22,676 bases of DNA, taken from an uncultured Collinsella sp. GTDB lineage: Bacteria > Actinomycetota > Coriobacteriia > Coriobacteriales > Coriobacteriaceae. The notes below the pieces were generated by a model. The model worked only from the letters and a program-made list of their open reading frames with translations. It had not been told where the DNA came from and made no database searches. Where the stretch lies: positions 1-22,676 of the forward strand of contig CABSBA010000004.1 in the NCBI GenBank assembly GCA_902475825.1, written 5' to 3'. Position numbers and translations under genes: made by a program. Shown here one piece after another: positions 7,237 through 14,516 of this stretch (position 1 is the stretch's first letter; each line of letters begins with the position of its first letter).

Positions 7237-9267
7237 CTACAGCTCGTTGGCCGCGTGATATGCCGTGCGGATGGCGCTGGCAATGTCGGCGGTGCGCTCG
7301 CCCGAGCAGTCGCCCACGCAGGTCACGGGCACCGTCACGCCGTCCAGATCAAACGCGTTGGCCTTGGAGCCCACGGCCATCACCACGTAATCGCAGGCGA
7401 TCTTCACCGGCTCCTCGGCACCATCCTCGGCGGTGCGAACAGCCTCCACGCCCTCGTCGGTAATGGCGGTCAGGCGGGTCTTAACATGCTGCTCCACGTT
7501 GTGCTCGGCAAAGTCGCTCATAATCAGCGGCAGAATGGTCTCGGACTCGCCCGCGGCAATCTTGTCGAGCATCTCCACGATCGCCACCTCGCAGCCGTGC
7601 TGCAGCAGGTACTCGGCAGTCTCGGTGCCCACCAGGCCACCGCCAATGACGGCGACGCGGCCCGTAAGCTCCACCTTGCCGGCCAGCACGTCCCAGCTCG
7701 AGACGACCTTGTCCGAGTCGACACCCGGAACGGGGATGACCACGTCGTGCGCGCCCACAGCCACAATCGCGGCGTCGGCGGCGTTGAGGTCCTCAGCGGT
7801 AGCGGCATGGTTGAGCTCAACCTTCACGCCCAGGCCAGGCAGAATCTTCTCGTAGTACTCGACCGAGCGCATGATCTCGTCCTTGCGCGGAGGCGCGGCC
7901 GCCAGCACAATCTGGCCGCCCAGATGATCGCTCGCCTCGTAGACGGTCACGTCGTAACCGCGCTTGGCCGCCACACGCGCGGCCTCCAGGCCGGCAATAC
8001 CGCCGCCCACCACGGCGATCTTCTTGTCGCCCTCGCCCGGCTTAATGGCGATGGTCGCCTCGTCGCCGTTCTCGGCATTGAGCACGCACGAGATGTACTT
8101 GCGATTTTGAATCGCGTCGACGCAGCCCTTGTTGCAGTTGAGGCACTCGCGGATGGGCTCGCCCGTGGCGGCCTTCAGCGCAATGTCGGGGTCGCACATG
8201 AGCGAGCGGCCATAGGCGATGATGTCGGCGGCGCCGTCTTCCAGAATCTTCTCGCCGGCCTCGATCGAGACAACACGGCCGACGGTGGCCACCGGCACGG
8301 AGACCAGGGCCTTGACGCGCTCGGCCACGGGCAGCGTCCAGTTGTAGGGCATGGCACCCATGGGCGGAATGGTGTCGCCCATGTTGCCGGTGTGGTTGGC
8401 CTGCGCGACCTGGATCATATCGATGCCCGCGCCCTCGAGCAGCTTGGCGAACTCGCAAGCCTCGTCGGGCAGCAGACCGCCCTTGCCGCGCGGCGTGCCG
8501 TCGGGGTTCTCCATGATCACGGGGAGCTTGTACTCCACCATCAGCTGCGGCGCGGCTTCCTTAATGGCAGCGACGACCTCCAGCGCGTAGCGGACGCGGT
8601 TCTCGAACGAGCCACCGTACTCGTCAGTGCGCTTGTTGAGGATGGCCGAGCACAGCGAGCCCACCAGGCGGTCGCCGTGGACCTCGATGGCGTCGATGCC
8701 GGCCTGCTGCGCACGGGCGGCAGAGGCGGCGATGGCCTCCTTGATCTGGGTGAGCTGCTCTACGCTCGCCTCGTTCACAAAGTGCTGCATATCATGGTGC
8801 AGCTTGGCGTATGCCTGCTTGCGGATCTCGTTGGACTCGGCCATCTTGGCGGCAAAGGTCTCCTCGTCGCCGGCGGCCTTGGCCTCCTGCGCGGCCTTGG
8901 CGGCAGCCATGGAGCCCATGACCATGCGGCCGACGCCGGGCACGTCGTACTCGGGGTGGAACAGCTGCAGCGCGACCTTGGCGCCATGCTTGTGGACGGC
9001 GTCGGCCAGCGCCTTAAACGTGGGGATCTGGGCATCGGTCGCCAGCTTGGGCGTGGGGCTCGCGGTCATGACGGGAGCGACGTCGCCGATGACGATGTAG
9101 CTCACGCCGCCACGGGCCAGGCGCTCGTAAAAAGCCAGGCTGCGCTCGCCAATGGAACCGTCGCGCTCCTCGTAGCCAGTGGTCAGCGGCGGGAACATAA
9201 TGCGGTTCTTGAGCTCAAGGGGGCCAACCGTAATGGGCTGGAGCAGTTTGGATGCAGGTGCGGTCAT
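7237..9267 (-). CDS. NADH:flavin oxidoreductase / 2,4-dienoyl-CoA reductase-type enzyme (FMN, 4Fe-4S, FAD)
   Basis: 676 residues, the usual size of the multidomain Old Yellow Enzyme family. The N-terminal TIM barrel starts LLQPITVGPLELKNRIMFPP and carries the FMN/substrate part. Four cysteines at 375, 378, 382 and 394 (CX2CX3CX11C) fit the 4Fe-4S site. Two dinucleotide folds follow: IAVVGGGIAGLEAARVA for FAD and VAVIGGGLVGTETAEYL for NAD(P)H. The family reduces C=C bonds of enoates, dienoyl-CoAs or 3-oxo-delta4 steroids (BaiCD/BaiH); the substrate cannot be named here and no bai or fatty-acid genes adjoin. An Ala/Lys/Glu-rich stretch near 130-170 is an extended loop. The ATG at 9267 is preceded by AGAGGA. 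It appears to be a single-gene unit with its own terminator. Confidence 0.9.
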   Translation of the reverse strand: MTAPASKLLQPITVGPLELKNRIMFPPLTTGYEERDGSIGERSLAFYERLARGGVSYIVIGDVAPVMTASPTPKLATDAQIPTFKALADAVHKHGAKVALQLFHPEYDVPGVGRMVMGSMAAAKAAQEAKAAGDEETFAAKMAESNEIRKQAYAKLHHDMQHFVNEASVEQLTQIKEAIAASAARAQQAGIDAIEVHGDRLVGSLCSAILNKRTDEYGGSFENRVRYALEVVAAIKEAAPQLMVEYKLPVIMENPDGTPRGKGGLLPDEACEFAKLLEGAGIDMIQVAQANHTGNMGDTIPPMGAMPYNWTLPVAERVKALVSVPVATVGRVVSIEAGEKILEDGAADIIAYGRSLMCDPDIALKAATGEPIRECLNCNKGCVDAIQNRKYISCVLNAENGDEATIAIKPGEGDKKIAVVGGGIAGLEAARVAAKRGYDVTVYEASDHLGGQIVLAAAPPRKDEIMRSVEYYEKILPGLGVKVELNHAATAEDLNAADAAIVAVGAHDVVIPVPGVDSDKVVSSWDVLAGKVELTGRVAVIGGGLVGTETAEYLLQHGCEVAIVEMLDKIAAGESETILPLIMSDFAEHNVEQHVKTRLTAITDEGVEAVRTAEDGAEEPVKIACDYVVMAVGSKANAFDLDGVTVPVTCVGDCSGERTADIASAIRTAYHAANEL

Positions 9268-9409
9268 GGATATTCCTCTCTTGTAGGCGCGGCGGCGATG
9301 ATGCCGCGTAGTTGTCTAGAGGATATGGCATGGGGGTACAGCGGCACAACGAAAATCGGCGAATATCAGGTGGCGGCAGGTGGATGGGAAGGGGCGGCCC
9401 GTCGGTTTG
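9268..9409 (-). promoter_or_regulatory. Upstream region of the flavin reductase gene
   Basis: No gene is supported here. On the minus strand TTGTGC and TATCCT occur about 18 nt apart roughly 60 nt before the reductase ATG and are a weak promoter candidate. The region abuts the alternating repeat array, so the array may lie just upstream of the promoter. Confidence 0.25.
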
Positions 9410-9786
9410 TCTCAATCTGTAACAGTTGCTCAGCAAAACCGGGTCTTACTGTTACAGATCGAGACATTCCTCTCGACCCATCCTCAACAATCTAGATCTG
9501 TAACAGCTAGGCCCACTTTTGGCCCCTACCTGTTACAGATCGAGACAAACCAATCCGGCCTGACGGAAGATCTAAATCTGTAACAGTTACTCGGCAAAAT
9601 CCGTCCCTCATGTTACAGATTTAGACAAACCAAACCCGCCTGCTAGAAAATCTCAATCTGTAACAACAACCCGACAAAATGAGCCCCAGATGTTACAGGT
9701 CAAGACAAACGGGTCCCAACCCACCGGTATATCTCGATCTGTAACACCTAGCCGCCCAAATCGGGTCTAGATGTTACAGATCGAGA
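9410..9786. repeat. Alternating inverted-repeat array: ten 15-bp half-sites every 40-41 bp
   Basis: TCTnnATCTGTAACA occurs on the plus strand at 9410, 9491, 9571, 9651 and 9732. Its reverse complement starts at 9450, 9531, 9611, 9691 and 9772; only the 9691 copy departs, at one core base. Each plus/minus pair encloses exactly 25 nt; pairs are separated by 25 or 26 nt. The variable bases change together within units: unit 3 has AA facing TT, unit 5 has CG facing CG, so both remain perfect palindromes. Loops 1, 3, 4 and 5 share a central CAAA(A) core, and loop 2 matches them in reverse complement. The layout recalls mosaics of inverted REP elements. It lies between the tRNA terminator and the reductase gene, and nothing in it looks coding. 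Confidence 0.9.
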
Positions 9787-9834
9787 TTTTGTTTGAGAGA
9801 CCGAGAATTGGACCGAAAACACGGTCCCGGAATA

Positions 9835-9866
9835 ACAAAAAAGCTCGCCGGCTAGGCCGACGAGCT
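9835..9866 (-). terminator. Rho-independent terminator of the initiator tRNA gene
   Basis: On the minus strand an 11-bp stem (AGCTCGTCGGC, loop CTA, GCCGGCGAGCT, with one G-U pair) is followed directly by a T6 run, 10 nt after the CCA end of the tRNA. Confidence 0.85.
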
Positions 9867-9875
9867 GCAAGTTCT

Positions 9876-9952
9876 TGGTCGCGGGGGCAGGATTTGAACC
9901 TACGACCTCCGGGTTATGAGCCCGGCGAGCTACCAGACTGCTCCACCCCGCA
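9876..9952 (-). tRNA. Initiator tRNA-fMet, anticodon CAT, CCA encoded
   Basis: 77 nt including CCA. It folds as acceptor TGCGGGG/CCCCGCG, D-stem GAGC/GCTC, anticodon stem CCGGG/CCCGG with loop CTCATAA (CAT at 9918-9916), and T-arm GTAGG-TTCAAAT-CCTGC. Three consecutive G:C pairs next to the anticodon loop and the A11:T24 pair mark an initiator, not an elongator. Position 1:72 is a T-G wobble in place of the common C-A or C-T mismatch. A single copy is seen, with its own promoter-like sequence and terminator. Confidence 0.93.
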
Positions 9953-9983
9953 ATGTCTGGGCGCCTCATGTGCGCAAGAAAGA

Positions 9984-10012
9984 ATATTACGCGGGAGTTC
10001 GGTAAACGGCAA
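9984..10012 (-). promoter_or_regulatory. Candidate promoter of the initiator tRNA gene
   Basis: On the minus strand TTGCCG (10012-10007) and TAATAT (9989-9984) lie exactly 17 nt apart, each matching four of six consensus bases, about 32 nt upstream of the mature tRNA 5' end. Position and spacing fit; strength is not tested. Confidence 0.45.
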
Positions 10013-10106
10013 GGAAAATCTCGTAGAGCATAATTCCTTCATATTTAAACCCCTCAGCCCCTATCACCGTAAACGAATCACAGCCGAGCGCCGTCGGCGG
10101 CGCGTA

Positions 10107-10112
10107 TACAAT
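10107..10112 (+). promoter_or_regulatory. Candidate -10 box of coaX (TACAAT)
   Basis: TACAAT 37 nt before the coaX ATG is a good -10 match, but no clear -35 box lies 17 nt upstream, where the DNA is GC-rich. The same hexamer is found upstream of the folP-folK and prs genes in this window. Confidence 0.35.
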
Positions 10113-10148
10113 GGTGCGCGTCCTTTTACGCCGACACCTGGAGTAGAC

Positions 10149-10922
10149 ATGCTGCTCGCTATCGATATGGGAAACACGCAGACGGCCATGGGCCTGTTTG
10201 ACGGAGACGAGCTGGTGCAGTCGTGGCGTATGCCCACCGACCGCTCCTATACCGCCGACGAGATCCACGTGCGTCTGATGGGCTTCTTTAAGATGTACGG
10301 CCTTTCGCTCGATGCGGTCGACGCGATCGCCTTTGCCGGCGTGGTGCCGCAGCTCTCGCGCGAGTGGCACGCCGTGGCCGACCGCATCGCGGCGGACGCC
10401 ATCGTCATTGGGCCGCAGACGGCGGCCGTGACCAAGCTGCGGGCGGCACGCCCCCAGGCCGTTGGTGCCGACCGCATCGCCAACGCCGTCGCTGCCGAGA
10501 CCTTCTACGGCGCTCCGGCGATCGTGGTGGACTTTGGCACCGCAACCAATATCGACGTCATCGACGAGGACGGCTATTACATTGGCGGAGCGATTGCGCC
10601 GGGCATCCGCATTTCGATGGACGCGCTCGCCGCCCGAGCCGCCAAGCTCGCTAGCGTTCCGCTCGAGGCGCCCGAGCACGCCATCGGCCGCGATACCGAG
10701 GAGTGCATCAAGGTCGGCGCCGTAACGGGCGCCGCCGCCATGGCCGAGGGCCTGGTCGCGCGCATGAAGCGCGAGCTGGGGCGCGAGGACGCCACCGTTA
10801 TCGCCACGGGCGGCCTCGCCAGCATCGTCGCCGATTCGACCGACGCCTTCGACGTGGTCGACGGCCAACTCACCATCAAAGGCATCTGCGAAATCTACCG
10901 CCGCATGCAGAAGCTGGGGTAG
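10149..10922 (+). CDS. coaX: Type III pantothenate kinase (CoaX)
   Basis: 257 residues. CoaX phosphorylates pantothenate with ATP in the first step of CoA synthesis, in the cytosol. The start MLLAIDMGNTQTAMGLF carries the family's Asp6 and phosphate-binding GNT motif. GADRIANAVAA, VDFGTATNIDVID and GGAIAPGIRISMDALAARAAKL are further family signatures in the expected order. The ATG at 10149 follows GGAG with a 5-nt gap and matches the family N-terminus; the frame is open further upstream, but that part overlaps the tRNA gene and is not protein-like. It is divergent from the tRNA gene. The biotin-ligase-like gene lies about 200 bp downstream on the other strand. Confidence 0.95.
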   Translation: MLLAIDMGNTQTAMGLFDGDELVQSWRMPTDRSYTADEIHVRLMGFFKMYGLSLDAVDAIAFAGVVPQLSREWHAVADRIAADAIVIGPQTAAVTKLRAARPQAVGADRIANAVAAETFYGAPAIVVDFGTATNIDVIDEDGYYIGGAIAPGIRISMDALAARAAKLASVPLEAPEHAIGRDTEECIKVGAVTGAAAMAEGLVARMKRELGREDATVIATGGLASIVADSTDAFDVVDGQLTIKGICEIYRRMQKLG

Positions 10923-10978
10923 GACGGGGACCTAAGTCGAGCACGCCCGATGCCACAGTCCCCGCAAACGTTCGCCAA

Positions 10979-11023
10979 GCCTATTCCTCAAAACTGAAAA
11001 TTTTTCAATTTTGAGGAATAGGC
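10979..11023. repeat. 45-bp AT-rich perfect-type hairpin element
   Basis: GCCTATTCCTCAAAAnTGAAAA and its reverse complement face each other with one mismatch and almost no loop. The AT-rich palindrome contrasts with its GC-rich surroundings and lies between the convergent coaX and biotin-ligase-like genes. It may end coaX transcription, since a T5 run occurs at its centre, but it looks more like a dispersed intergenic palindrome. Confidence 0.7.
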
Positions 11024-11051
11024 CCGAGGTGCTACCCCACAGTCACGCGAA

Positions 11052-11081
11052 AGCCCTCCCCGGTGCAAGCCGAGGAGGGCT
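11052..11081 (-). terminator. Hairpin downstream of the biotin-ligase-like gene
   Basis: AGCCCTCC (11052-11059) and GGAGGGCT (11074-11081) form a strong stem extended by CGG/CCG-like pairing. On the minus strand only TTT follows, so it is a weak-tailed terminator about 40 nt past the stop codon at 11120. Confidence 0.55.
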
Positions 11082-11119
11082 CCGTTGTCATCGTTATCTT
11101 TGGGCGCGAGCGCCTCGCG

Positions 11120-11821
11120 CTACAGCCCGCGAATGCGCACGGCCTCGGGCGGAAACTCTTGCTCGCCGGCGTCGGTCTTGATGGTCGCGCGGCCCCAGAT
11201 GTCCAGGCCCGCAAACACACCGACCGCAAGCGACAAACCGTTGGGCGACACCGCCGCAACCTGGCGACCGAGCAGCGGCACCATGTCGAAGTACTCGCCC
11301 AGCACGGGAGCCAACGGACCGGCAGCGCCCTGTGGCGTGTTGGCGACAACCGCCCAGGCGTCCACGCGGGTCAACACGGCGGTGGCCAATGCCTCGACCA
11401 GCGCTTCGTCAGCCACATCCACGCCAAGCTCGCCCAGCGCCGCACGCTCAATATCCACCGTCACGGCACCGAACATGCCTGCGGCACCGGCGCCACCGTT
11501 GACGGCGACGCGTGCAAACGACGTTTCAAACGTGGGCGCGCCGCACACAATATCGCTCGGCCACTGAATGCCCACCTTGCCGGCAAGGCCCAGCCCCGGT
11601 GCCGCAGCCGTTCCCACGAGCGCGTCCATCATGCCCATCGCGGCCACAAACGGCAGGCCGTGGAAGGCGTGCATGTTCACGTCGGGGCGAACGACCAGCG
11701 AAAACGTCAGCGACGCCTCGCTCACGCTCCAAGCGCACCAACCCGCGGACTTGCCCTCGCGACCCGCATCGCGCGCGGCGTCGAGCTCAGTGCCAGCGGC
11801 TACAGCGTTCATCTCAATCAT
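11120..11821 (-). CDS. Degenerate biotin/lipoate ligase-like protein
   Basis: 233 residues. The order of segments follows the biotin protein ligase fold: GREGKSAGWCAW stands where the GRGRxGRxW nucleotide loop is expected, SLTFSLVVRP follows, KVGIQWPSDIV replaces KWPNDV, and GRATIKTDAGEQEFPPEAVRIRGL resembles the small C-terminal domain. The Lys that normally follows the WPND segment (in GKK) is absent: the sequence reads CGAPTFETS. Catalytic ligation is therefore doubtful, and a binding or vestigial role is possible. The ATG at 11821 directly follows the TAG of the FolP-FolK gene with no gap, so the genes are probably coupled; a second ATG lies at 11812. No N-terminal helix-turn-helix is present. 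The fold call is moderate; function is unknown. Confidence 0.6.
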   Translation of the reverse strand: MIEMNAVAAGTELDAARDAGREGKSAGWCAWSVSEASLTFSLVVRPDVNMHAFHGLPFVAAMGMMDALVGTAAAPGLGLAGKVGIQWPSDIVCGAPTFETSFARVAVNGGAGAAGMFGAVTVDIERAALGELGVDVADEALVEALATAVLTRVDAWAVVANTPQGAAGPLAPVLGEYFDMVPLLGRQVAAVSPNGLSLAVGVFAGLDIWGRATIKTDAGEQEFPPEAVRIRGL

Positions 11822-13555
11822 CTACATACGCCCCAATTCGCCCACGATATGGCCCACGCGATCCTCGGGCTCCTTAACCTCGACGCCGTTGTAGCGGAAG
11901 AACCGCGCCGGGTCGTGCATCAAATCCTCGAGCGGCACCAGCACAAAGTCGCGCTCGCCAATGAGCGGATGCGGCAGGCGCAGCTTTTTGCCGCCGTGGG
12001 TCTCGCCGTCCATCCACAGCAGATCAAGGTCGATGGTGCGTGGGCCATTGGCCTTGGCCTTTTTGGAACGGTCGCGGCCCAGCTCGGCCTCGATCTTCAT
12101 AAGCTCATCGAGCAGCACCAACGGCGCCAGCTCGGTCTTGATCTCGATGACGGCATTGGCGAAGGCGTCCTGACGCGTCTCGTAGGCCGGTTCGCTCTCG
12201 TAGATGCGAGAGCAGTTGGACACGCAGGTGAGCGGGATCTCGGCAATCATGTCGCGCGCGGCACGGATGTTGTCGCAACGATGCCCCAGGTTGGAGCCCA
12301 CGGCCACAAACGCGCGACGCGGCTGCGGCTTAGCAACAGCCCAGTAACCGTTCAGGAACTGCGCAAAGCCCGCGACGTCGTGCACGCGCACGATGTTGGC
12401 ACCGGCCTGGATAGCGCCCAGGCACACGCCAAACGTGGCGGCATCGCGCTCGGCGGCCTCGGTCACGCCCGAGACAGCGCCCACAAAGCGCTTGCGCGAC
12501 ACGGCGCACATGAGCGGATAGCCCAGCGACGCCATCTTGGCGGTCTCGCGCTGGATGACGATATCCTCGTTGGCCGTCTTACCAAAGCCTGGGCCGGGAT
12601 CGATGCAGATGCGGTCGCGCGACACGCCGGCATGGATGAGCGTGCGGGCCTGGTCGGACAGAAAGCCCATGACGCGGCGCATGATGGGCGCAGAATCGGG
12701 CAGGGTAAAGCGGCGGAGCTGCGAGGTGGGCACATAGGCTTCCTCGCGGCGGGCACTGCGGCGCATCATGGCGGCCAGGTGGTCGCTGGGCTCTGGTGCG
12801 GCTTCAGTAGCTGCGAGCACGGCCTCGGGCTCTGCAGTCTCGGCGGCAGGGGCAGCCTGCTCGGCAGCCGGCGTCTCTGGCTCGGACTCGGGCGCGGGCT
12901 CCGATTCGCCAAACGGCAGCGAGGGCTGTACCACACCGCCCGGAAGTTTGGCCTCAACCCTGGGCTCGCCCAGCAACTTGCCGCGACGGCGACGGGCCGG
13001 CTTCTCGGCCTCACGCGCGGCCTCGGCGGCCGCTTCGCGTGCCTTCTCGGCAACAAACGCCGCAGCCGAGGTATCGAGCTGCACCGTCGCGTGCGTGCGG
13101 GCGGGTGCGGCGACCTCGCCGGCGTGCATTACGATGACGCCGCAGGTGCTCGTCTTAACGAACTCAACCATCTTGGGATCGGTGAAGCCCGTCACGTCGT
13201 TGACAATCGAAGCACCGCAGCGCACAGCCGCCTTGGCAACCGCCACATGACGCGTATCGATCGAGACGATGGCACCCTCTTTGGCGAGCGCGCGCACGAC
13301 GGGCAGCACGCGACGCGCCTCCTCGTCGGGGTTGACCGGGGTAAAGCCGGGGCGCGTGGACTCACCGCCCACGTCGATGATGTCGGCGCCGGCATCGAGC
13401 ATCGCCAGGCCGTACTCGATAGCGGCATCCTGATCAAAATGCTCACCGCCGTCGCTAAACGAATCGGGCGTCACGTTGAGGACGCCCATGATGCGCGGAC
13501 GGTCAAAGCTGAGCTCGTACTTTCCGCACCGCCATGTCTTGCTGTCGTTCGCCAT
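11822..13555 (-). CDS. folP: Dihydropteroate synthase - HPPK fusion with a large insertion in the DHPS domain
   Basis: 577 residues joining two folate enzymes: DHPS couples hydroxymethyl-dihydropterin pyrophosphate to pABA, and HPPK makes that pyrophosphate. DHPS motifs: IMGVLNVTPDSFSDGG (22-37), DIIDVGGESTRPG (58-70), DPGPGFGKT (319-327), SRKRFVG (353-359), RVHDV (390-394). HPPK motifs: AFVAVGSNLG (415-424), GPRTIDLDLLW (504-514), LPHPLIGERDFVLVPL (527-542). Between MH (143-144) and about residue 290 lies a ~140-residue Ala/Glu/Pro-rich insert with an RRRRGK patch, absent from ordinary DHPS. The frame extends upstream to 13618, but AGGAGG overlaps the ATG at 13561 and sits 6 nt before the ATG at 13555, so 13555 is chosen. 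No folB or folE is in view. Enzyme identity is certain; the role of the insert is not. Confidence 0.93.
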   Translation of the reverse strand: MANDSKTWRCGKYELSFDRPRIMGVLNVTPDSFSDGGEHFDQDAAIEYGLAMLDAGADIIDVGGESTRPGFTPVNPDEEARRVLPVVRALAKEGAIVSIDTRHVAVAKAAVRCGASIVNDVTGFTDPKMVEFVKTSTCGVIVMHAGEVAAPARTHATVQLDTSAAAFVAEKAREAAAEAAREAEKPARRRRGKLLGEPRVEAKLPGGVVQPSLPFGESEPAPESEPETPAAEQAAPAAETAEPEAVLAATEAAPEPSDHLAAMMRRSARREEAYVPTSQLRRFTLPDSAPIMRRVMGFLSDQARTLIHAGVSRDRICIDPGPGFGKTANEDIVIQRETAKMASLGYPLMCAVSRKRFVGAVSGVTEAAERDAATFGVCLGAIQAGANIVRVHDVAGFAQFLNGYWAVAKPQPRRAFVAVGSNLGHRCDNIRAARDMIAEIPLTCVSNCSRIYESEPAYETRQDAFANAVIEIKTELAPLVLLDELMKIEAELGRDRSKKAKANGPRTIDLDLLWMDGETHGGKKLRLPHPLIGERDFVLVPLEDLMHDPARFFRYNGVEVKEPEDRVGHIVGELGRM

Positions 13556-13629
13556 GAACATCCTCCTAAAATGCCCACGCTGCCGCGCTCGGGCGCTGGC
13601 GGCGGGGTCGCTTTGCAATCAGTCTTTCT

Positions 13630-13635
13630 ATTGTA
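13630..13635 (-). promoter_or_regulatory. Candidate -10 box of the folP-folK gene (TACAAT)
   Basis: TACAAT on the minus strand lies about 75 nt before the chosen start, just after the sirtuin stop codon. TTGCGT is 19 nt further upstream and is a poor -35. The gene may equally be read through from the sirtuin gene. Confidence 0.3.
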
Positions 13636-13649
13636 TCCGCGCGCGCGGG

Positions 13650-14402
13650 CTAGAACGCAAACGCAGCCGCGATGTCGCAAGAAATCAGCAGGTCGGCATT
13701 TGCATCCTGATCGGTGGGCGTCAAATTGCAAATGGCCAGCGTATCGCCAGTAAAGTAACGCGTGAGGCCCGCCGCCGGATACACCACGAGCGAGGTTCCG
13801 CCCACGACGAGGGCGTCGGCTGCGGCGATGGCAGCAACGGCGCCGGTAAGCACACGCTCATCGAGCGGTTCTTCGTAGAGGACCACATCGGGCTTGATGC
13901 GACCGCCGCACGCAGGACACACGGGCACGCCCGCGGCATCCTCGTGCTCGCGCGCGCAAATCCATTCGGCGCTGTAGACCGCGCCGCACGTCTGGCAGAT
14001 ATTGCGGTGGACCGAGCCATGCAGCTCGAACACGCGCTGCGAGCCGGCCATCTGGTGCAGGCCGTCGATATTTTGCGTCACCACGGCGTCGAGCTTGCCG
14101 GCGCGCTCCAGCTCCGCCAGCTTGGCGTGGCAGTGGTTGGGCTTGGCGTTAAGGGCGATCATCTTGGTCCGGTAGAAGTCGAAAAACTCCGCCGGATGCG
14201 CCTCGTAGAAGCTGTGCGAGAGCATAGTCTCGGGCGGATAGGAAAACCGCTGGTGATACAGGCCGTCCACGCTGCGGAAATCGGGGATGCCACTCGCCGT
14301 GGAAACGCCCGCGCCACCAAAGAAGACCACGTTGCTATGGGTTTCGAACAGCTCCGCCAGCGCGGCGGAGGCCTGTTTGGAATCTGTTATCGCTTGCGTC
14401 AT
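13650..14402 (-). CDS. SIR2-family NAD-dependent protein deacylase (sirtuin)
   Basis: 250 residues. It removes acyl groups from lysines using NAD, giving nicotinamide and O-acyl-ADP-ribose. Seen directly: GAGVSTASGIPDFRS (30-44) for NAD binding, TQNIDGLH (109-116), catalytic His128 in HGS, a zinc site of Cys136, Cys139, Cys162 and Cys165, and GGTSLVVYPA (201-210). The length fits bacterial CobB-type enzymes, with a complete zinc site. The ATG at 14402 has GGAGG 7 nt upstream; the frame continues upstream to 14768, but that part overlaps the xth gene and adds nothing sirtuin-like. It is divergent from xth and lies 94 nt upstream of the folP-folK gene on the same strand. Confidence 0.93.
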   Translation of the reverse strand: MTQAITDSKQASAALAELFETHSNVVFFGGAGVSTASGIPDFRSVDGLYHQRFSYPPETMLSHSFYEAHPAEFFDFYRTKMIALNAKPNHCHAKLAELERAGKLDAVVTQNIDGLHQMAGSQRVFELHGSVHRNICQTCGAVYSAEWICAREHEDAAGVPVCPACGGRIKPDVVLYEEPLDERVLTGAVAAIAAADALVVGGTSLVVYPAAGLTRYFTGDTLAICNLTPTDQDANADLLISCDIAAAFAF

Positions 14403-14516
14403 GTTTGTCCTCCGTCCATGTTGGTCGGGGCGGCTGCGATTGCGCCGTCGCCCGCGGGGCCCGCCCCGCCTCTGTTGCGTTAATCTTAAGCCTGCCAACC
14501 CCGTCGAAAGGACACC

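Noticed and set aside
7255..9495. 746-residue open frame on the plus strand
   Set aside because: It is antisense to the flavin reductase, His/Gly/Val/Leu-rich with no family motifs, a product of high-GC codon bias.
9410..9786. CRISPR array
   Set aside because: Repeats are only 15 bp, alternate in orientation, and the 25-nt loops resemble each other; no cas genes are nearby.
13556..13618. Longer N-terminus for the folP-folK gene
   Set aside because: The AGGAGG ribosome binding site lies inside this part, and the extra residues do not match the DHPS start.
11063..13753. 896-residue open frame on the plus strand
   Set aside because: Antisense to the biotin-ligase-like and folP-folK genes; composition is Arg/His/Gly-rich and no domain is recognisable.
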